Source of the DNA: Streptomyces sp. NBC_00539
GTDB lineage: Bacteria; Actinomycetota; Actinomycetes; Streptomycetales; Streptomycetaceae
Assembly: GCF_036346105.1 (NCBI RefSeq)
Contig: NZ_CP107811.1
Location: 2,300,501 to 2,364,500, forward strand
DNA length: 64,000 nucleotides
Reading direction: 5' to 3'
Below are positions 1 through 9,350 of the stretch, piece by piece. Under the pieces are notes generated by a model. The model did not search any database and was not told where the DNA came from. It saw only the letters and a program-made list of their open reading frames with translations. The first letter of the stretch is position 1; each line of letters starts with the position of its first letter. The position numbers were made by a program, and so were the translations under genes.

Positions 1-163
1 GCAGCAGTCCGCCGCCGAGGGCGGTGACGAGCGCGAGCACGCAGATGCCGAAGACGTCGAAGTTCTTGCGGACGGCCAGCAGCGCGCCGGCGGTGGCGAA
101 GACGAAAATGCCCGCGAGGTCCAGGGCGTGCTGGATACCGGGCGGGAAGAGATCCTGGGACAC
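1..163 (-). CDS. TRIC/UPF0126-type membrane protein, N-terminal fragment
   Basis: The first 54 codons of a gene on the minus strand; the rest lies outside the window. The start is the GTG at 163, read VSQDLFPPGIQHALDLAG. It is followed by two hydrophobic segments separated by AVRKNFDVFG and ending in ALVTALGGGLL. A glycine-rich helix followed by a short charged turn is the repeated half-unit of the UPF0126/TRIC family, cation-channel-like inner membrane proteins with two or three such units. The only in-reach ATG (171) is in another frame. It is transcribed in the same direction as the oligopeptide transporter upstream of it but is separated from it by a strong hairpin at 226-272. Family assignment rests on the fragment only. 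Confidence 0.7.
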   Translation of the reverse strand, partial: MSQDLFPPGIQHALDLAGIFVFATAGALLAVRKNFDVFGICVLALVTALGGGLL

Positions 164-225
164 GCCCCCATTGTGCGTGCTGGCGGCGGTGGCCCCGGCA
201 GGGCCCCGCCACGGCGGAACGGCAG

Positions 226-272
226 CGCGTCCGGGGTCCCCGGGCGTGGCCGCCCCGGGACCCCGGACGCGC
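226..272 (-). terminator. Hairpin terminator after the oligopeptide transporter operon
   Basis: A GC-rich inverted repeat, GCGCGTCCGGGGTCCC against GGGACCCCGGACGCGC, begins 4 bases beyond the last stop codon of the importer operon. There is no U-tract, as is usual in Streptomyces. Confidence 0.7.
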
Positions 273-276
273 CGGA

Positions 277-1413
277 CTAGACGGTCGGCGTCTCGACGGC
301 TTCCGCCGCGCCGGGCAGGGCCTTGTCGCCCGGCGCCTGGTCGGGGGCGTTCTCCGGGTGGTGGCAGGCGACCTGGTGCCCGGTCTTGAGGGCGACCAGC
401 GGCGGCTCCTGCGTGGTGCAGAGCTCGGTCGCCTTCCAGCAGCGGGTGTGGAAACGGCAGCCGCTCGGCGGTGAGATGGGCGAGGGCACGTCGCCCTTGA
501 GCAGGATGCGGCCGCTCTTCGCGCCCCGCCGCCTCGGGTCCGGCACCGGCACGGCCGACATCAGCGCGGTCGTGTACGGGTGCATCGGCGCCTCGTACAG
601 CGACTTGCGGTCCGCCAGCTCCACGATCTTGCCGAGGTACATCACCGCGATCCGGTCGGAGACGTGCCGGATGACCGACAGGTCGTGCGCGATGATGACG
701 TAGGTCAGGCCCAGTTCCTCCTGGAGGTCGTCCAGCAGGTTCACCACCTGGGCCTGGATCGAGACGTCCAGCGCCGACACCGGCTCGTCCGCGACGACCA
801 GCTTCGGCTTGAGGGCCAGCGCCCGTGCGATGCCGATGCGCTGGCGCTGGCCGCCGGAGAACTCGTGCGGATAGCGGTTGTAGTGCTCGGGGTTGAGGCC
901 CACCAGCGAGAGCAGCCGCTGGACCTCCGCCTTGACCCCGCCCTCGGGGGTGACCTTCTGGAGGCGGAACGGCGCTCCGACGATCGTGCCGACCGTGTGG
1001 CGGGGGTTCAGCGAGCCGTACGGGTCCTGGAAGATCATCTGGACGTCGCGGCGCAGCGGCCGCATGCCGGCCACACCGAGGTGGGTGATGTCCTTGCCCT
1101 CGAACTCGACCTTCCCGCCGCTCGGTTCGAGCAGTCGCGTGATCAGCCGGCCCATCGTGGACTTGCCGCAGCCGGACTCGCCGACGATGCCGAGGGTCTC
1201 ACCCCGGCGGACGTCGAAGTCGATGCCGTCGACGGCCTTGACCGCTCCGGCCTGGCGGCGCAGCAGCCCCTTGTTGATGGGGAAGTGCTTGACCAGCCCG
1301 GTCACCTTGAGGAGCGGCTCCTCGGCGGAGGCCGCCGCGGGGGCCGCAGGGACCTCGGAGAGCTCGGAGACCTCGGAGGCCCCCGGCTCACCCGTCTTGT
1401 TCATGTCGGTCAC
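277..1413 (-). CDS. dppF: Oligopeptide/dipeptide ABC transporter ATP-binding protein (second ATPase)
   Basis: A cytoplasmic ATPase that pairs with the preceding ATPase to drive peptide import through the two permeases of this operon. The 378-residue protein carries Walker [10 protein letters not shown], the ABC signature [12 protein letters not shown], Walker [13 protein letters not shown] and the C-terminal oligopeptide-transporter extension ([12 protein letters not shown]) typical of the DppF/OppF group. The chosen start is the GTG at 1413, which overlaps the TGA of dppD in a 4-base GTGA. An in-frame ATG three codons later (1404) is the alternative. The first 35 residues or so are Ala/Glu/Ser-rich and precede the first strand ([11 protein letters not shown]). 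The substrate cannot be told from sequence; Dpp naming is by family. Confidence 0.9.
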   Translation of the reverse strand: MTDMNKTGEPGASEVSELSEVPAAPAAASAEEPLLKVTGLVKHFPINKGLLRRQAGAVKAVDGIDFDVRRGETLGIVGESGCGKSTMGRLITRLLEPSGGKVEFEGKDITHLGVAGMRPLRRDVQMIFQDPYGSLNPRHTVGTIVGAPFRLQKVTPEGGVKAEVQRLLSLVGLNPEHYNRYPHEFSGGQRQRIGIARALALKPKLVVADEPVSALDVSIQAQVVNLLDDLQEELGLTYVIIAHDLSVIRHVSDRIAVMYLGKIVELADRKSLYEAPMHPYTTALMSAVPVPDPRRRGAKSGRILLKGDVPSPISPPSGCRFHTRCWKATELCTTQEPPLVALKTGHQVACHHPENAPDQAPGDKALPGAAEAVETPTV

Positions 1414-2519
1414 AGCTTCGGCGCAATCTCTTCGGTCCAGATCCGGGTCCGCTCCGCCTGCGACATGTGGCAGGCGGACCAGTGCCGGCTGTCGTCCTGG
1501 GTCAGCTCGGGGCGCTGGGTGCGGGTGATGCCGCCCTTGGGTACGTCGGCGTACGGGCACCGGGGGTTGAAGGCGCAGCCGCTCGGGATGTTGATGAGGC
1601 TGGGCGGGGAGCCCTTGACCGGGATCAGCCGCTCGGTCTGGTCGCGGTCGATGCGCGGCATCGAGCCGAGCAGGCCCCAGGTGTAGGGGTGGCGCGGCTC
1701 GTAGAAGACCTTCTCGGCGGTGCCGCGCTCGACGCACCGGCCGCCGTACATCACGAGGATGTCGTCGGCCATCTCGGCGACCACGCCGAGGTCGTGCGTG
1801 ATCATGATGACGGCGGAGCCGAACTCCTTCTGGAGGTCCCGGATCAGGTCCAGGATCTGCGCCTGGACGGTGACGTCCAGGGCGGTCGTGGGTTCGTCCG
1901 CGATGAGCAGTTCGGGGTTGTTGACCAGCGCCATCGCGATCATCGCGCGCTGGCGCATGCCGCCGGAGAACTCGTGGGGGTACGCGTCCACGCGCCGGTG
2001 GGGCTCCGGGATGCCGACGCGGTCGAGCATCTCGACGGCCCGGGTGCGGGCCGCCTTCTTGTCGACGTCGTTGTGGGTCCGGTACGCCTCGACGATCTGC
2101 TTGCCGACCGAGTAGTACGGGTGCATCGCGGACAGCGGGTCCTGGAAGACCATCGCCATCTTGCGGCCGCGGAGCCTGCGCACGTGGTCGGCGTCGGCCC
2201 GGACGAGGTCCTCGCCGTCGAGCACGACCTCGCCGGAGATGTGCGGACGGCTGCGGGCCTGGCCGGTGCGGTGCAGGCCCATGATGGCCAGCGAGGTCAC
2301 CGACTTGCCGGAGCCGGACTCACCGACGATGCCGAGCGTCTTGCCGCGTTCCAGGTCGAAGGAGAGCCCGTCGACCGACTTGACCAGCCCGTCGTCGGTC
2401 GGGAAGTGGACCTTGAGGTCGCGTACGGACAGGAAGGACGCCGCCGAGGCGCGGGACGCGGGCCCCGCCTGCTCGGGCACGAACGCGGGTCCGGCGGAGG
2501 TGGAGGGGTTGTCGGTCAC
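1410..2519 (-). CDS. dppD: Oligopeptide/dipeptide ABC transporter ATP-binding protein (first ATPase)
   Basis: The 369-residue partner ATPase of the importer. It shows Walker A GESGSGKS, signature [12 protein letters not shown], Walker [13 protein letters not shown] and an H-loop in [10 protein letters not shown] Cys-containing C-terminal oligopeptide module follows ([12 protein letters not shown] and a final CHMSQ). The start is the GTG at 2519, overlapping the stop of the permease gene as GTGA; its own stop overlaps dppF in the same way. B, D and F are therefore translationally coupled. A longer in-frame reading upstream runs through the permease gene and is not credible. Confidence 0.92.
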   Translation of the reverse strand: MTDNPSTSAGPAFVPEQAGPASRASAASFLSVRDLKVHFPTDDGLVKSVDGLSFDLERGKTLGIVGESGSGKSVTSLAIMGLHRTGQARSRPHISGEVVLDGEDLVRADADHVRRLRGRKMAMVFQDPLSAMHPYYSVGKQIVEAYRTHNDVDKKAARTRAVEMLDRVGIPEPHRRVDAYPHEFSGGMRQRAMIAMALVNNPELLIADEPTTALDVTVQAQILDLIRDLQKEFGSAVIMITHDLGVVAEMADDILVMYGGRCVERGTAEKVFYEPRHPYTWGLLGSMPRIDRDQTERLIPVKGSPPSLINIPSGCAFNPRCPYADVPKGGITRTQRPELTQDDSRHWSACHMSQAERTRIWTEEIAPKL

Positions 2520-3517
2520 GTCAGCCTCACGCGCGGGTCGATGACGGCGTACAGCAGGTCCACGATCAGGTTGGCCAGGACCACGAACAGCGCGGCGAGC
2601 AGGGTCACGCCCATGATGACGGGGAGGTCGCCCTGGCTGATGGCGGCGACGGCCGCCGTTCCCAGGCCCTGGAAGTTGAAGGTCGTCTCGGTGAGCACGG
2701 CGCCGCCGAGGAGGCCGCCGAGGTCGAGACCGAACATCGTGACGACCGGGGTGAGCGTGGAGCGCAGGGCGTGCTTGCGGATGACCACGCCCTCCTTGAG
2801 GCCCTTGGCGCGGGCCGTGCGGATGTAGTCCTCGCCGAGCACCTCCAGCATGGTGGCGCGGGTGATGCGGGCGTAGGTGGCGGCGAAGAGGAAGGCCAGG
2901 GTGACCCAGGGGAGGATCAGGCTGTTGAGCCAGGCCAGTGGATCCTCGGTCAGGGGTTTGTAGTTGGACACGTCCAGCCAGCCGAGGCCGTAGACGAAGA
3001 TCGCGGGGGCCACCATGCCGGTGAAGAAGATCGGCAGGGAGACGCCGGCGAGGGCTCCGATCATCACGGTGCGGTCGATGGCGGTCCTGCGTTTGAGCGC
3101 GGAGACCACTCCGGTCGCCACACCGGCGATCACCCAGATCACGGCCGCGCCGAGGGCGAGCGAGAGGGTGACCGGCATGCGGTCGAGCATGGTCTCCCAG
3201 ACGGGGGCCTCGCTCTTGAAGGAGTAGCCGAAGCACGGTGCCGCGCAGTGCGTGACCTCGGTGCCGGCGTCGTAGTCGCGGCCGACGAAGATGCCCTTGA
3301 GGAACACCCAGTACTGCTCGGAGATGGGCTTGTCGAAGCCCATCTTCACGCGGATGCCGGCCAGGGCGGTGGGATTGGTCTCGCGGCCGGCGTACATGAG
3401 CGCGGGATCGCTGCCGGTCAGTTTCGGGACCGCGAAGAAGATGCCGAAGGTGACCACGGAGACCACCAGCAGCGTGGCGGCGACGTTGAACAGCCGCCGT
3501 ATGAGGTAGACGAGCAC
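2516..3517 (-). CDS. dppB: Oligopeptide ABC transporter permease, DppB type
   Basis: A 333-residue integral membrane permease with the DppB layout: an N-terminal helix (LIRRLFNVAATLLVVSVVTF), a large extracytoplasmic loop at about 30-105 (LTGSDPALMYAGRETN onward, with a short Cys pair HCAAPCFG), then five further helices. The EAA coupling motif lies in the stretch EDYIRTARAKGLKEGVV and contacts the ATPases. The start is the GTG at 3517. It is preceded by a 210-base gap containing a hairpin that separates it from the binding-protein gene, and it is coupled to dppD by a GTGA overlap. Confidence 0.92.
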   Translation of the reverse strand: MLVYLIRRLFNVAATLLVVSVVTFGIFFAVPKLTGSDPALMYAGRETNPTALAGIRVKMGFDKPISEQYWVFLKGIFVGRDYDAGTEVTHCAAPCFGYSFKSEAPVWETMLDRMPVTLSLALGAAVIWVIAGVATGVVSALKRRTAIDRTVMIGALAGVSLPIFFTGMVAPAIFVYGLGWLDVSNYKPLTEDPLAWLNSLILPWVTLAFLFAATYARITRATMLEVLGEDYIRTARAKGLKEGVVIRKHALRSTLTPVVTMFGLDLGGLLGGAVLTETTFNFQGLGTAAVAAISQGDLPVIMGVTLLAALFVVLANLIVDLLYAVIDPRVRLT

Positions 3518-3652
3518 TGCAGTCGGCCGCCCGGGGCGGGCGGTCGCCGCCCCTCGTGGGGACGACGACCGCCGCCTGCGGCCTTCACCTGCCCTTCGGA
3601 CTAGCGCACGTGCGGTGAAGGCACTTACTTACGTACTTGCTGACCTGCTGGT

Positions 3653-3683
3653 GTCCGGCGGCCGCCTCACGGGGCCGCCGGAC
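3653..3683 (-). terminator. Intra-operon hairpin between binding protein and permease
   Basis: An 11-base perfect stem, GTCCGGCGGCC against GGCCGCCGGAC, with a 9-base loop, about 45 bases after the dppA stop. In binding-protein operons such hairpins commonly stabilise the upstream message or attenuate read-through, so the lipoprotein is made in excess over the permease. That role is inferred from position. Confidence 0.55.
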
Positions 3684-3727
3684 GGTCGGACGACTGGGCG
3701 CCGACTACTGGCTGCCGTGCCCGGGGG

Positions 3728-5485
3728 CTACTTGGCGACGCCGACGACCGCGAGGTCGATCTTGCCCATGGAGTCGTTGAAGTAGACGTTCGTCAGGCGG
3801 GGGTTGTGGTAGACCAGCGCCTTGTCGAAGTTGATCGGCAGGTAGAGCGCCTTCTCCATGACCTTCTTGTTGATGTCCGTGTAGAACGGCGCTGCGGCGT
3901 CCGGCGTGGCGGCCGCGGCGGCCTTGTCGAACAGGCCGTTGACCTCGGGGTCGTCGAGCATCGTGTAGTTGTTGTTACCGGTCTGGGCGATGAACGAGCC
4001 GTCGACCAGCGGCTGGAGGAAGCCCGAGCCGGAGTTGTAGTCGGCGCCCCAGCCCATGACGATGATTCCGTAGTTCTTCTTCTTCACGTTCTCGGGCGAA
4101 CCGATGGTGGAGGAGGAGAGCTTGCCGTCGTACTGGTCGATCGTGGCCTTGATGCCGACCTTCTGCAGCGCGGCCTGGAGCGACTCGGCGGTCTTGACCT
4201 CGGGGGCCTTGTTGTTGCGGACCGCGATGGTGGTCTCGAAGCCGTCCGGCTTGCCGCACGCCTTGAGGGCGGCCTTGGCCTTGTCGACCTGGGGCTTGCC
4301 CGCGGTCAGCTTCCACGGGTCGTAGGCCTTGTCGGCGCCGGGGACGCCGGGCGGCAGCATGTTCGCGCCGAGGTCACCGCTGGTCGGGCCGCCGCGGGCG
4401 TTCTGCAGCGACTTCGGGTCGGCCGCGTAGATGACGGCCTTGCGGCACTCGATGTTGTCGAACGGCGCGACCGTCTGCGGGAAGGCGAAGTAGCGGATGT
4501 AGCCCGTGAACGGGTTGTCCGCGTTCTTCTTGAGGTTCGCGTCCTTGAGGATCTTGTTCTTCGCGGCCTGCTGCACACCGGTGCCGTCGACGGCGAGGTC
4601 GATGTCGCCGGAGAGCAGGCGCTGGTCCATGTCGTCCGGGTTGGTGGTGACCGTGAAGGTGACCTTGTCCGGCAGACCCTTGCGGATCGTGTCGGTCTTC
4701 GGGTCCCAGTTCTCGTTGCGGACGAAGGTCGCGCCCTTGCCGGAGGCGAAGCTCTCGACCTTGTACGGACCCGTGGAGACCGGCTTGTTGGTGTACGTGG
4801 CACCCGTGTCCTTGCCCGCCGGGACGGGCGAGGAGGACGGCATGGCCAGCAGGTACTTGAAGTCGGAGTTCGCGCTCGCCAGGTTGAAGACGACCGTGTG
4901 GTCGTCCGGCGTCTGGACGGACTTGAGGCCCATCTTGTCCGGGTCGGTGTCCTTGTAGGGACCCTCGTACTTCTGGCCCTGGTCGAGCTGGTCGATCAGG
5001 TAGGTCGGGCCGCCGGCCAGCACGTCCTGCGCGAAGACGCGCTCGATGCCGTACTTGAAGTCCTTCGAGGTGATCGGCGTGCCGTCCTCGAACTTCACCC
5101 CGTCCTTGATCTTGACGGTGTACGTCTTCCCGTCGTTGCTCAGGACGGGCTCGCCCTCTGCGAGGTCCGGGACGAGCTTGGTGCCCGCGGCGCCCGGCTT
5201 GCTGTCGTACGCGTAGAGCTGGCGTATGAAGAGGCGCTGCATGTTCCACACGAAGCCGTAGTAGGCACGCGCCGGGTCGAGGAAGTCGACGTCCTGGGGG
5301 GACCAGAGCTTGAGCTCACCGCCCTTGGCGTCGGAGGCGTTCACGACGCCGGTGGCGGCACCGCTGTAGCCCTTGTCGCTCTTGTCGCCCCCCGCCGTCT
5401 TGGTGTCGTCGCCACCGCACGCGGCGGTCAGCGACAGGGCGGCGATCACGGCGGTGATCGCGAGTGCCTGCTTTCTGCGGATCAC
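3728..5485 (-). CDS. dppA: Peptide-binding lipoprotein of ABC importer (SBP family 5)
   Basis: The extracytoplasmic substrate-binding lipoprotein of the importer, 585 residues. The signal peptide MIRRKQALAITAVIAALSLTAAC ends in a clear lipobox, making Cys23 the lipidated residue, followed by a Gly/Asp/Lys linker. The mature part has the SBP_bac_5 hallmarks: the LDPARAYYGF region near the N-terminus, DGVKFEDGTPITSKDFKYGIERV, and a C-terminal NFDKALVYHNPRLTNVYFN. The start is the GTG at 5485, preceded by GGAGG 10 bases upstream. It lies 41 bases after dppC, so the unusual gene order is permease C, binding protein, permease B, then the two ATPases. Confidence 0.92.
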   Translation of the reverse strand: MIRRKQALAITAVIAALSLTAACGGDDTKTAGGDKSDKGYSGAATGVVNASDAKGGELKLWSPQDVDFLDPARAYYGFVWNMQRLFIRQLYAYDSKPGAAGTKLVPDLAEGEPVLSNDGKTYTVKIKDGVKFEDGTPITSKDFKYGIERVFAQDVLAGGPTYLIDQLDQGQKYEGPYKDTDPDKMGLKSVQTPDDHTVVFNLASANSDFKYLLAMPSSSPVPAGKDTGATYTNKPVSTGPYKVESFASGKGATFVRNENWDPKTDTIRKGLPDKVTFTVTTNPDDMDQRLLSGDIDLAVDGTGVQQAAKNKILKDANLKKNADNPFTGYIRYFAFPQTVAPFDNIECRKAVIYAADPKSLQNARGGPTSGDLGANMLPPGVPGADKAYDPWKLTAGKPQVDKAKAALKACGKPDGFETTIAVRNNKAPEVKTAESLQAALQKVGIKATIDQYDGKLSSSTIGSPENVKKKNYGIIVMGWGADYNSGSGFLQPLVDGSFIAQTGNNNYTMLDDPEVNGLFDKAAAAATPDAAAPFYTDINKKVMEKALYLPINFDKALVYHNPRLTNVYFNDSMGKIDLAVVGVAK

Positions 5486-5526
5486 GGTTGTCCAACCTCC
5501 AGAAGTGGGTGAATCGAAAGAGCGGT

Positions 5527-6519
5527 TCAGCTGCCCTTGGGGTCGAGTGCGTCGCGCAGCCCGTCCCCGAAGAGGTTGAACGCCAGGACGGTGATGAAGA
5601 TCGTGATACCGGGAACCACCATGTACATGGGGTCGTCCTGGTAGATGGGGATGGCGTCGGACAGCATCTTTCCCCAGGAGGCGGTGGGCGGTTTGACGCC
5701 GGCACCGAGGAAGCTGAGGGCCGCTTCCGTCAGGATGTTGGTCGGGATGATCAGCGTCGAGTAGACGAGGATCGGGGCGACCAGGTTCGGCAGCAGCTCC
5801 TTGATCAGGATGTAGCCGCGGCCCGCGCCGAGGCTGCGTGCCGCCTCCACGTACTCGCGCTCCCGCAGGGACATCGTCTGGCCACGGACGATGCGGCCGA
5901 TGTAGGGCCAGCCGAAGAAGCCGATCACGAGGATCAGCACCGCCATGCGGACGCTGGAACCTTCGAGCCCGAGCAGGCTGTTGGGCACCACGGAGACGAG
6001 CGCGATGGTGAACAACAGCTGCGGGAAGGCCAGCAGCAGGTCCATCAGGCGGCTGATGAGGCCGTCGACCCAGCCGCCGAGGAATCCGGCGAGCGCGCCC
6101 AGCAGGCTGCCGATGACGACCGAGACGAAGGCCGCCAGGAAGGCGACGATCAGGGAGATGCGGGCGCCGTAGAGGATCCGGCTGAAGACGTCGCGGCCGT
6201 TGGTGGGTTCGACGCCCAGCAGGAAGTCGGAACTGACGCCGCCGAACGAGCCGATCGGCGTGCCGAGGTCGGGATCGATCATGTCCTCGTGGAACTCGTT
6301 GGGCGGGTGGCCCAGCAGGCTCACGATCTGCGGCGCGAAGACCGCCACCAGGATCAGGAAGATCACGACCACGCCGCCGGTCAGCGCGACCTTGTCGCGC
6401 TTGAGCCGCATCCAGGCGATGCGGCCGGGCGAGCGGCCTTCGATGGCCTTGGCAGGGACGTCGGCTACGGACACGGGTGCGGGCGTTTCCGCGCTCGTGT
6501 CATGCAGTGGTGCCGTCAT
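5527..6519 (-). CDS. dppC: Oligopeptide ABC transporter permease, DppC type
   Basis: The 330-residue second permease and first gene of the operon. A cytoplasmic N-terminal arm ends in the OppC_N signature (SPGRIAWMRLKRDKVALTGG), followed by a first helix, an extracytoplasmic stretch with FGGVSSDFLLGVEPTNGRDV typical of DppC proteins, then five helices. The EAA motif is REYVEAARSLGAGRGYIL. I take the ATG at 6519, with AGAGGGG upstream. The same frame stays open much further upstream, but that part has no family match and falls in the probable promoter region. Confidence 0.9.
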   Translation of the reverse strand: MTAPLHDTSAETPAPVSVADVPAKAIEGRSPGRIAWMRLKRDKVALTGGVVVIFLILVAVFAPQIVSLLGHPPNEFHEDMIDPDLGTPIGSFGGVSSDFLLGVEPTNGRDVFSRILYGARISLIVAFLAAFVSVVIGSLLGALAGFLGGWVDGLISRLMDLLLAFPQLLFTIALVSVVPNSLLGLEGSSVRMAVLILVIGFFGWPYIGRIVRGQTMSLREREYVEAARSLGAGRGYILIKELLPNLVAPILVYSTLIIPTNILTEAALSFLGAGVKPPTASWGKMLSDAIPIYQDDPMYMVVPGITIFITVLAFNLFGDGLRDALDPKGS

Positions 6520-6957
6520 CGTGGTGGGGACCCCTCTCGGCCGACGGGTGTGCCGGCCCATGCCCGCCGCTGTGGCGGCGTTGGTGCGGAGTGGCGCTCG
6601 GAGTGCGTGGGACACGCTGAACGCGTGTGAAGTGCAGGAAGTACAGGACGTGCGGGAAAAGCTGCGGGAAGAACGCGGTGTGCGGATGCAGGTGCCGATC
6701 ACGTGCCGAACCGCGTCCTGGGAGGACTGACCGGCTCTTGGGTGGGGAGTCTTCATCGGGCGCTCGACCAGCCGCCAGACCCGCAGTTGAATGGATGCGC
6801 AACCGTGATCTGACGCCCCGATTCCCGTTATCCGGACTTCACTCCCACCTGAGCGGAGCAAGACCGTCTGTTCGGTACGCAAACGGGCATGTCGCCCAAC
6901 TCACAAGAGTGCCACGCCTTTTGGGCGTACAACAGCGGCGAAAACGGGACAAGAAGA
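6520..6957 (-). other. Intergenic region upstream of the importer operon
   Basis: About 440 bases between the dppC start and the sseB terminator. It is less GC-rich than its surroundings and holds no credible gene. It must carry the importer promoter on the minus strand. I could not pick out a convincing -35/-10 pair. Confidence 0.4.
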
Positions 6958-6989
6958 AGGCCGCCGGGAACCGTGGGATCCGGCGGCCT
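6958..6989 (-). terminator. Terminator downstream of the sseB pair
   Basis: A 10-base stem, AGGCCGCCGG against CCGGCGGCCT, with a 12-base loop. On the minus strand it is followed by TTCTTCTTGT, a partial U-tract, so it fits an intrinsic terminator for the minus-strand sseB genes. Confidence 0.6.
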
Positions 6990-7070
6990 CAAAATGGCCG
7001 GTATGAGCTGTCTCAAAACATGAGCATGTTCCGGAAGGAGGGATTCCGGCGCTGGACCTGCACGAAGGGG

Positions 7071-7838
7071 CTAATAGGAGGGGGCCTGGCCCTCGCGGTC
7101 GTAGAACGGGCGGGTCTGCGAACGCAGCCACATCGCCACCGGGTCGTGCTCGTCGGCGAGCGCGACGGTGCACACCGGAACGCCCTCCGGGACCGCCCCG
7201 ACCGACTGCCGCATCATCTCCCGTACGGATTCCAGGGCGGGCGCGGAAGCGTCGTACAGGTCCAGCCCCACCGCCAGGTACGCCGACCCCAGCGACGGCT
7301 GCACCCAGGCGCGGCGCAGCGAGCGGACGGCTGGCGTGCGGTGCGCGTGCTGGGTCAGCAGCCCGTAGAACTGCGGCAGCTCCAGGGCGGGCTCGGACAG
7401 CCGCAGCGGGCCGGCCGGCATCCGGTCGAGGCCGGTGGCGATGCGGCGCAGGTCCGCCCAGGGGAGGCCGAGGCCGCCGCCCTGGGCGTGGGGGTTGAGC
7501 CACAGGCCCCAGCGGTCCGGGTACAGGGCGCGGGCGATGTCCCGGCCGGTGACCACCTCGTAGCCGCGGTTCCATCCGCTGGCGGCCAGCTCCTGCGGGG
7601 AGGTCACGCAGGGCGCGTAGCCGAGGCCGTCGACCTCCATGCCGCCGTACTGGGCGTCCGGGGATCCCGGCCGGCCCTGCCAGAGCAGCATCCACAGGCG
7701 GCCCTCGGAGAGGGCGTGCAGGAGCGACTCGTAGCTCTCATAGCGCCCGGGAGTCACCTGGCGCAGCATGTGCTCGACCTGCCCGGCCGCGGCCGTGCCT
7801 GACGCACTCACCCGGTACCCCTCTTCGTCCGCCGTCAT
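7071..7838 (-). CDS. SseB-like protein (enhanced serine sensitivity family), paralogue 1
   Basis: A 255-residue cytoplasmic protein with no signal peptide. It has two SseB-type alpha/beta units: an N-terminal one ending in WLNPHAQGGGLGLPW and a C-terminal one with YLAVGLDLYDASAPALESVREMM and VCTVALADEHDPVAMWLR, ending PFYDREG. SseB was named for altered serine sensitivity when overexpressed in E. coli; its biochemical role is unknown. The gene lies 31 bases after a second SseB paralogue on the same strand and near the glycine/serine genes, which supports a link to serine metabolism. The exact start is uncertain but is not contradicted by an alternative. Confidence 0.8.
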   Translation of the reverse strand: MTADEEGYRVSASGTAAAGQVEHMLRQVTPGRYESYESLLHALSEGRLWMLLWQGRPGSPDAQYGGMEVDGLGYAPCVTSPQELAASGWNRGYEVVTGRDIARALYPDRWGLWLNPHAQGGGLGLPWADLRRIATGLDRMPAGPLRLSEPALELPQFYGLLTQHAHRTPAVRSLRRAWVQPSLGSAYLAVGLDLYDASAPALESVREMMRQSVGAVPEGVPVCTVALADEHDPVAMWLRSQTRPFYDREGQAPSY

Positions 7839-7869
7839 CCACGCGTATGGGCCCCCAGCTTAAGCGGCC

Positions 7870-8604
7870 CTACGGGAGGTAGAAGGGGCGTACGCGCTCA
7901 CGGATGTAGTCGACCACCGGGTCCTGGGCGGCGTCGAGGAGGATCAACTGCACGGGCCAGGGCGCCGGTACGCGGGTCAGGGCCCGGCCGAGGGCCTCCA
8001 GCGGGGCGCTGCGCGCCTCGGGATCCCATCCCGCCAGCCGGACACCGATGTACAGCTGCGGGGCCCCGCCCTCGACGCTGGCGAGGCAGCGGTGGGCGGC
8101 GGTGACCACGCCGAGGGCGCGGAACTCCTCCGCGGCGGCGGTGAGGAAGTCGACCGGGTCGTCCTGCCAGTCGGGCTCGAAGAGCCGGACGCGGCCGCCG
8201 GTGGCGGGGCCGTCGAGGGGGGTCCGGCCGGTGCGGCAGAGCTCCGCGACGGCGGGCGGGGGGAGCGGGACGCCGACGGCGCCCTCGGGGTTGAGGGCGA
8301 TGCCGAGCTGCGGGGGCAGGCCGCGGGCGAACTCGACGGCGGGGGCGACGGCGAAGTCCATGTCGGGGCCGGCGCAGACGCGGAACTGGGCCTCGGAGGT
8401 GTAGACGGGGACGTAGGCCTCGCCGCCGATGAGCATGGTCGGGAGGGTGAGGGCGGCGTGCGTGGGGCTCCCGCCGGCGGGCAGCGGCACCCATATCCGG
8501 CTGCGGCCGAGCACCTCCAGGATCCGCGCCCCGGCGTCCGCCTGCCCCAGGGCTGCGCCGAGCACCTGCTCCAGCTCGTTGTCGGGCCACCCGCTGCCGT
8601 GCAT
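7870..8604 (-). CDS. SseB-like protein, paralogue 2
   Basis: A 244-residue SseB family protein that starts MHGSGWPDNELEQVLGAALG. It shows the N-terminal SseB motif RIWVPLPAGG and the Leu-rich stretch that follows, then LGIALNPEGAVGVPL. The C-terminal unit (VEGGAPQLYIGVRLAGWDPEARSAPLEALGRAL) ends in DYIRERVRPFYLP, matching the end of its neighbour. The pair looks like an old tandem duplication: order and motifs are kept, but identity is low by eye. Upstream is the repeat-rich region 8605-9396. Confidence 0.82.
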   Translation of the reverse strand: MHGSGWPDNELEQVLGAALGQADAGARILEVLGRSRIWVPLPAGGSPTHAALTLPTMLIGGEAYVPVYTSEAQFRVCAGPDMDFAVAPAVEFARGLPPQLGIALNPEGAVGVPLPPPAVAELCRTGRTPLDGPATGGRVRLFEPDWQDDPVDFLTAAAEEFRALGVVTAAHRCLASVEGGAPQLYIGVRLAGWDPEARSAPLEALGRALTRVPAPWPVQLILLDAAQDPVVDYIRERVRPFYLP

Positions 8605-8740
8605 CCGCCGCCTCCTCGCTCCGCGCTACCCCGCAGACCCTAATCCGTCCCGACCCCCGGCCCCGCATCCCCACCCGCCGCCCGACCGGAGCCCCGGACC
8701 CCTTCACCCCCGCCCGGCACCAACCCCGCCGGGCAGCCCC

Positions 8741-8940
8741 GGCCAACTCCAGCCCCGCCGGCGTTCGAGGCGCGGGTCCGGATCCCCCTGTCGGGCCAGG
8801 CCCAGCCTCACCGGCCAACTCCAGCCTCGCCGGCGTTCGAGGCGCGGGTCCGGGCAGAGCCCGGTGCCCGGCGGAGCCGGATTCCCTGGGGCTCCGCCCC
8901 AGACCCCGCGCCTCAAACGCCGGCGAGGCTGCAAGTTGCC
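8741..8940. repeat. Interspersed GC-rich palindromic element, three copies
   Basis: Two copies in minus orientation (8741-8782 and 8813-8853) share GGCGTTCGAGGCGCGGGTCC flanked by GGCCAACTCCAGCC. One copy in plus orientation (8887-8940) reads GGGGCTCCGCCCCAGACCCC, then GCGCCTCAAACGCCGGCGAGG and CTGCAAGTTGCC. The same element recurs at 38293-38347. The GGGGCTCCGCCCC core is itself a hairpin. From memory, very similar sequences are scattered through many Streptomyces genomes, usually near gene ends; no function is known to me. Confidence 0.75.
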
Positions 8941-9350
8941 CCCGGCACCCGGAAGCGACGCGTCGGCGAGGCTGCAAGCGGCGCCCCCGAAGCCGGGCGG
9001 CCACGGGTCGGCGAGGCTGCAAGTTGCGCCCCCGGCACCCGGAAGCGACGCGCCGACGGGACTGCACAAGCGGCGCCCCGACACCGGGAAACGACGCGCC
9101 GGCGAGGCGGCAAGCGGCGCGCCCGAAGCCGGGTGGCACGGGTCGGCCACGCCGATGGGCTGAACGTTGCGCCCCCCGGCGCCGAGGCCAAAGGCAGGGG
9201 CGCGCCGACGGAGTCGAAGAGGCGTCCGCGGCGCCGGAAGACCGAGGGGCAGCCCACGCCGACGGGCCGGAAGATGCGCCCCGCCGGGAGGCCACGGGTC
9301 GCCCCACGTCGGCGGAGCCGAAGGACGTACCCCGGCGCCGCAAAGACCAC
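8923..9350. repeat. Imperfect tandem repeat, about 45-50 base units
   Basis: Units begin near 8923, 8962, 9007, 9052, 9099, 9144, 9204, 9258 and 9308. Each starts with a variant of TCGGCGAGGCTGCAAG, continues GCGCCCCCGGCACCCGGAAG and ends in GACGCG or CACGGG. The first five units are well conserved; later ones decay. The unit length leaves several frames open on both strands, but the predicted peptides are only Pro/Arg/Ala/Gly-rich, with no start-site support. The first unit grows directly out of the interspersed element at 8887-8940. Confidence 0.7.

Noticed and set aside
3806-5512. A 568-codon plus-strand frame opposite the peptide-binding lipoprotein.
   Set aside because: GC-driven shadow with Val/Leu/Arg/Gly composition; the minus-strand lipoprotein has signal peptide and family motifs.
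6828-7016. A 62-codon minus-strand frame between sseB and the importer.
   Set aside because: It crosses the sseB terminator, has no ribosome site and shows no recognisable sequence.
8923-9350. Possible CRISPR array.
   Set aside because: The units are contiguous and imperfect with no unique spacers, and there is no cas gene nearby.
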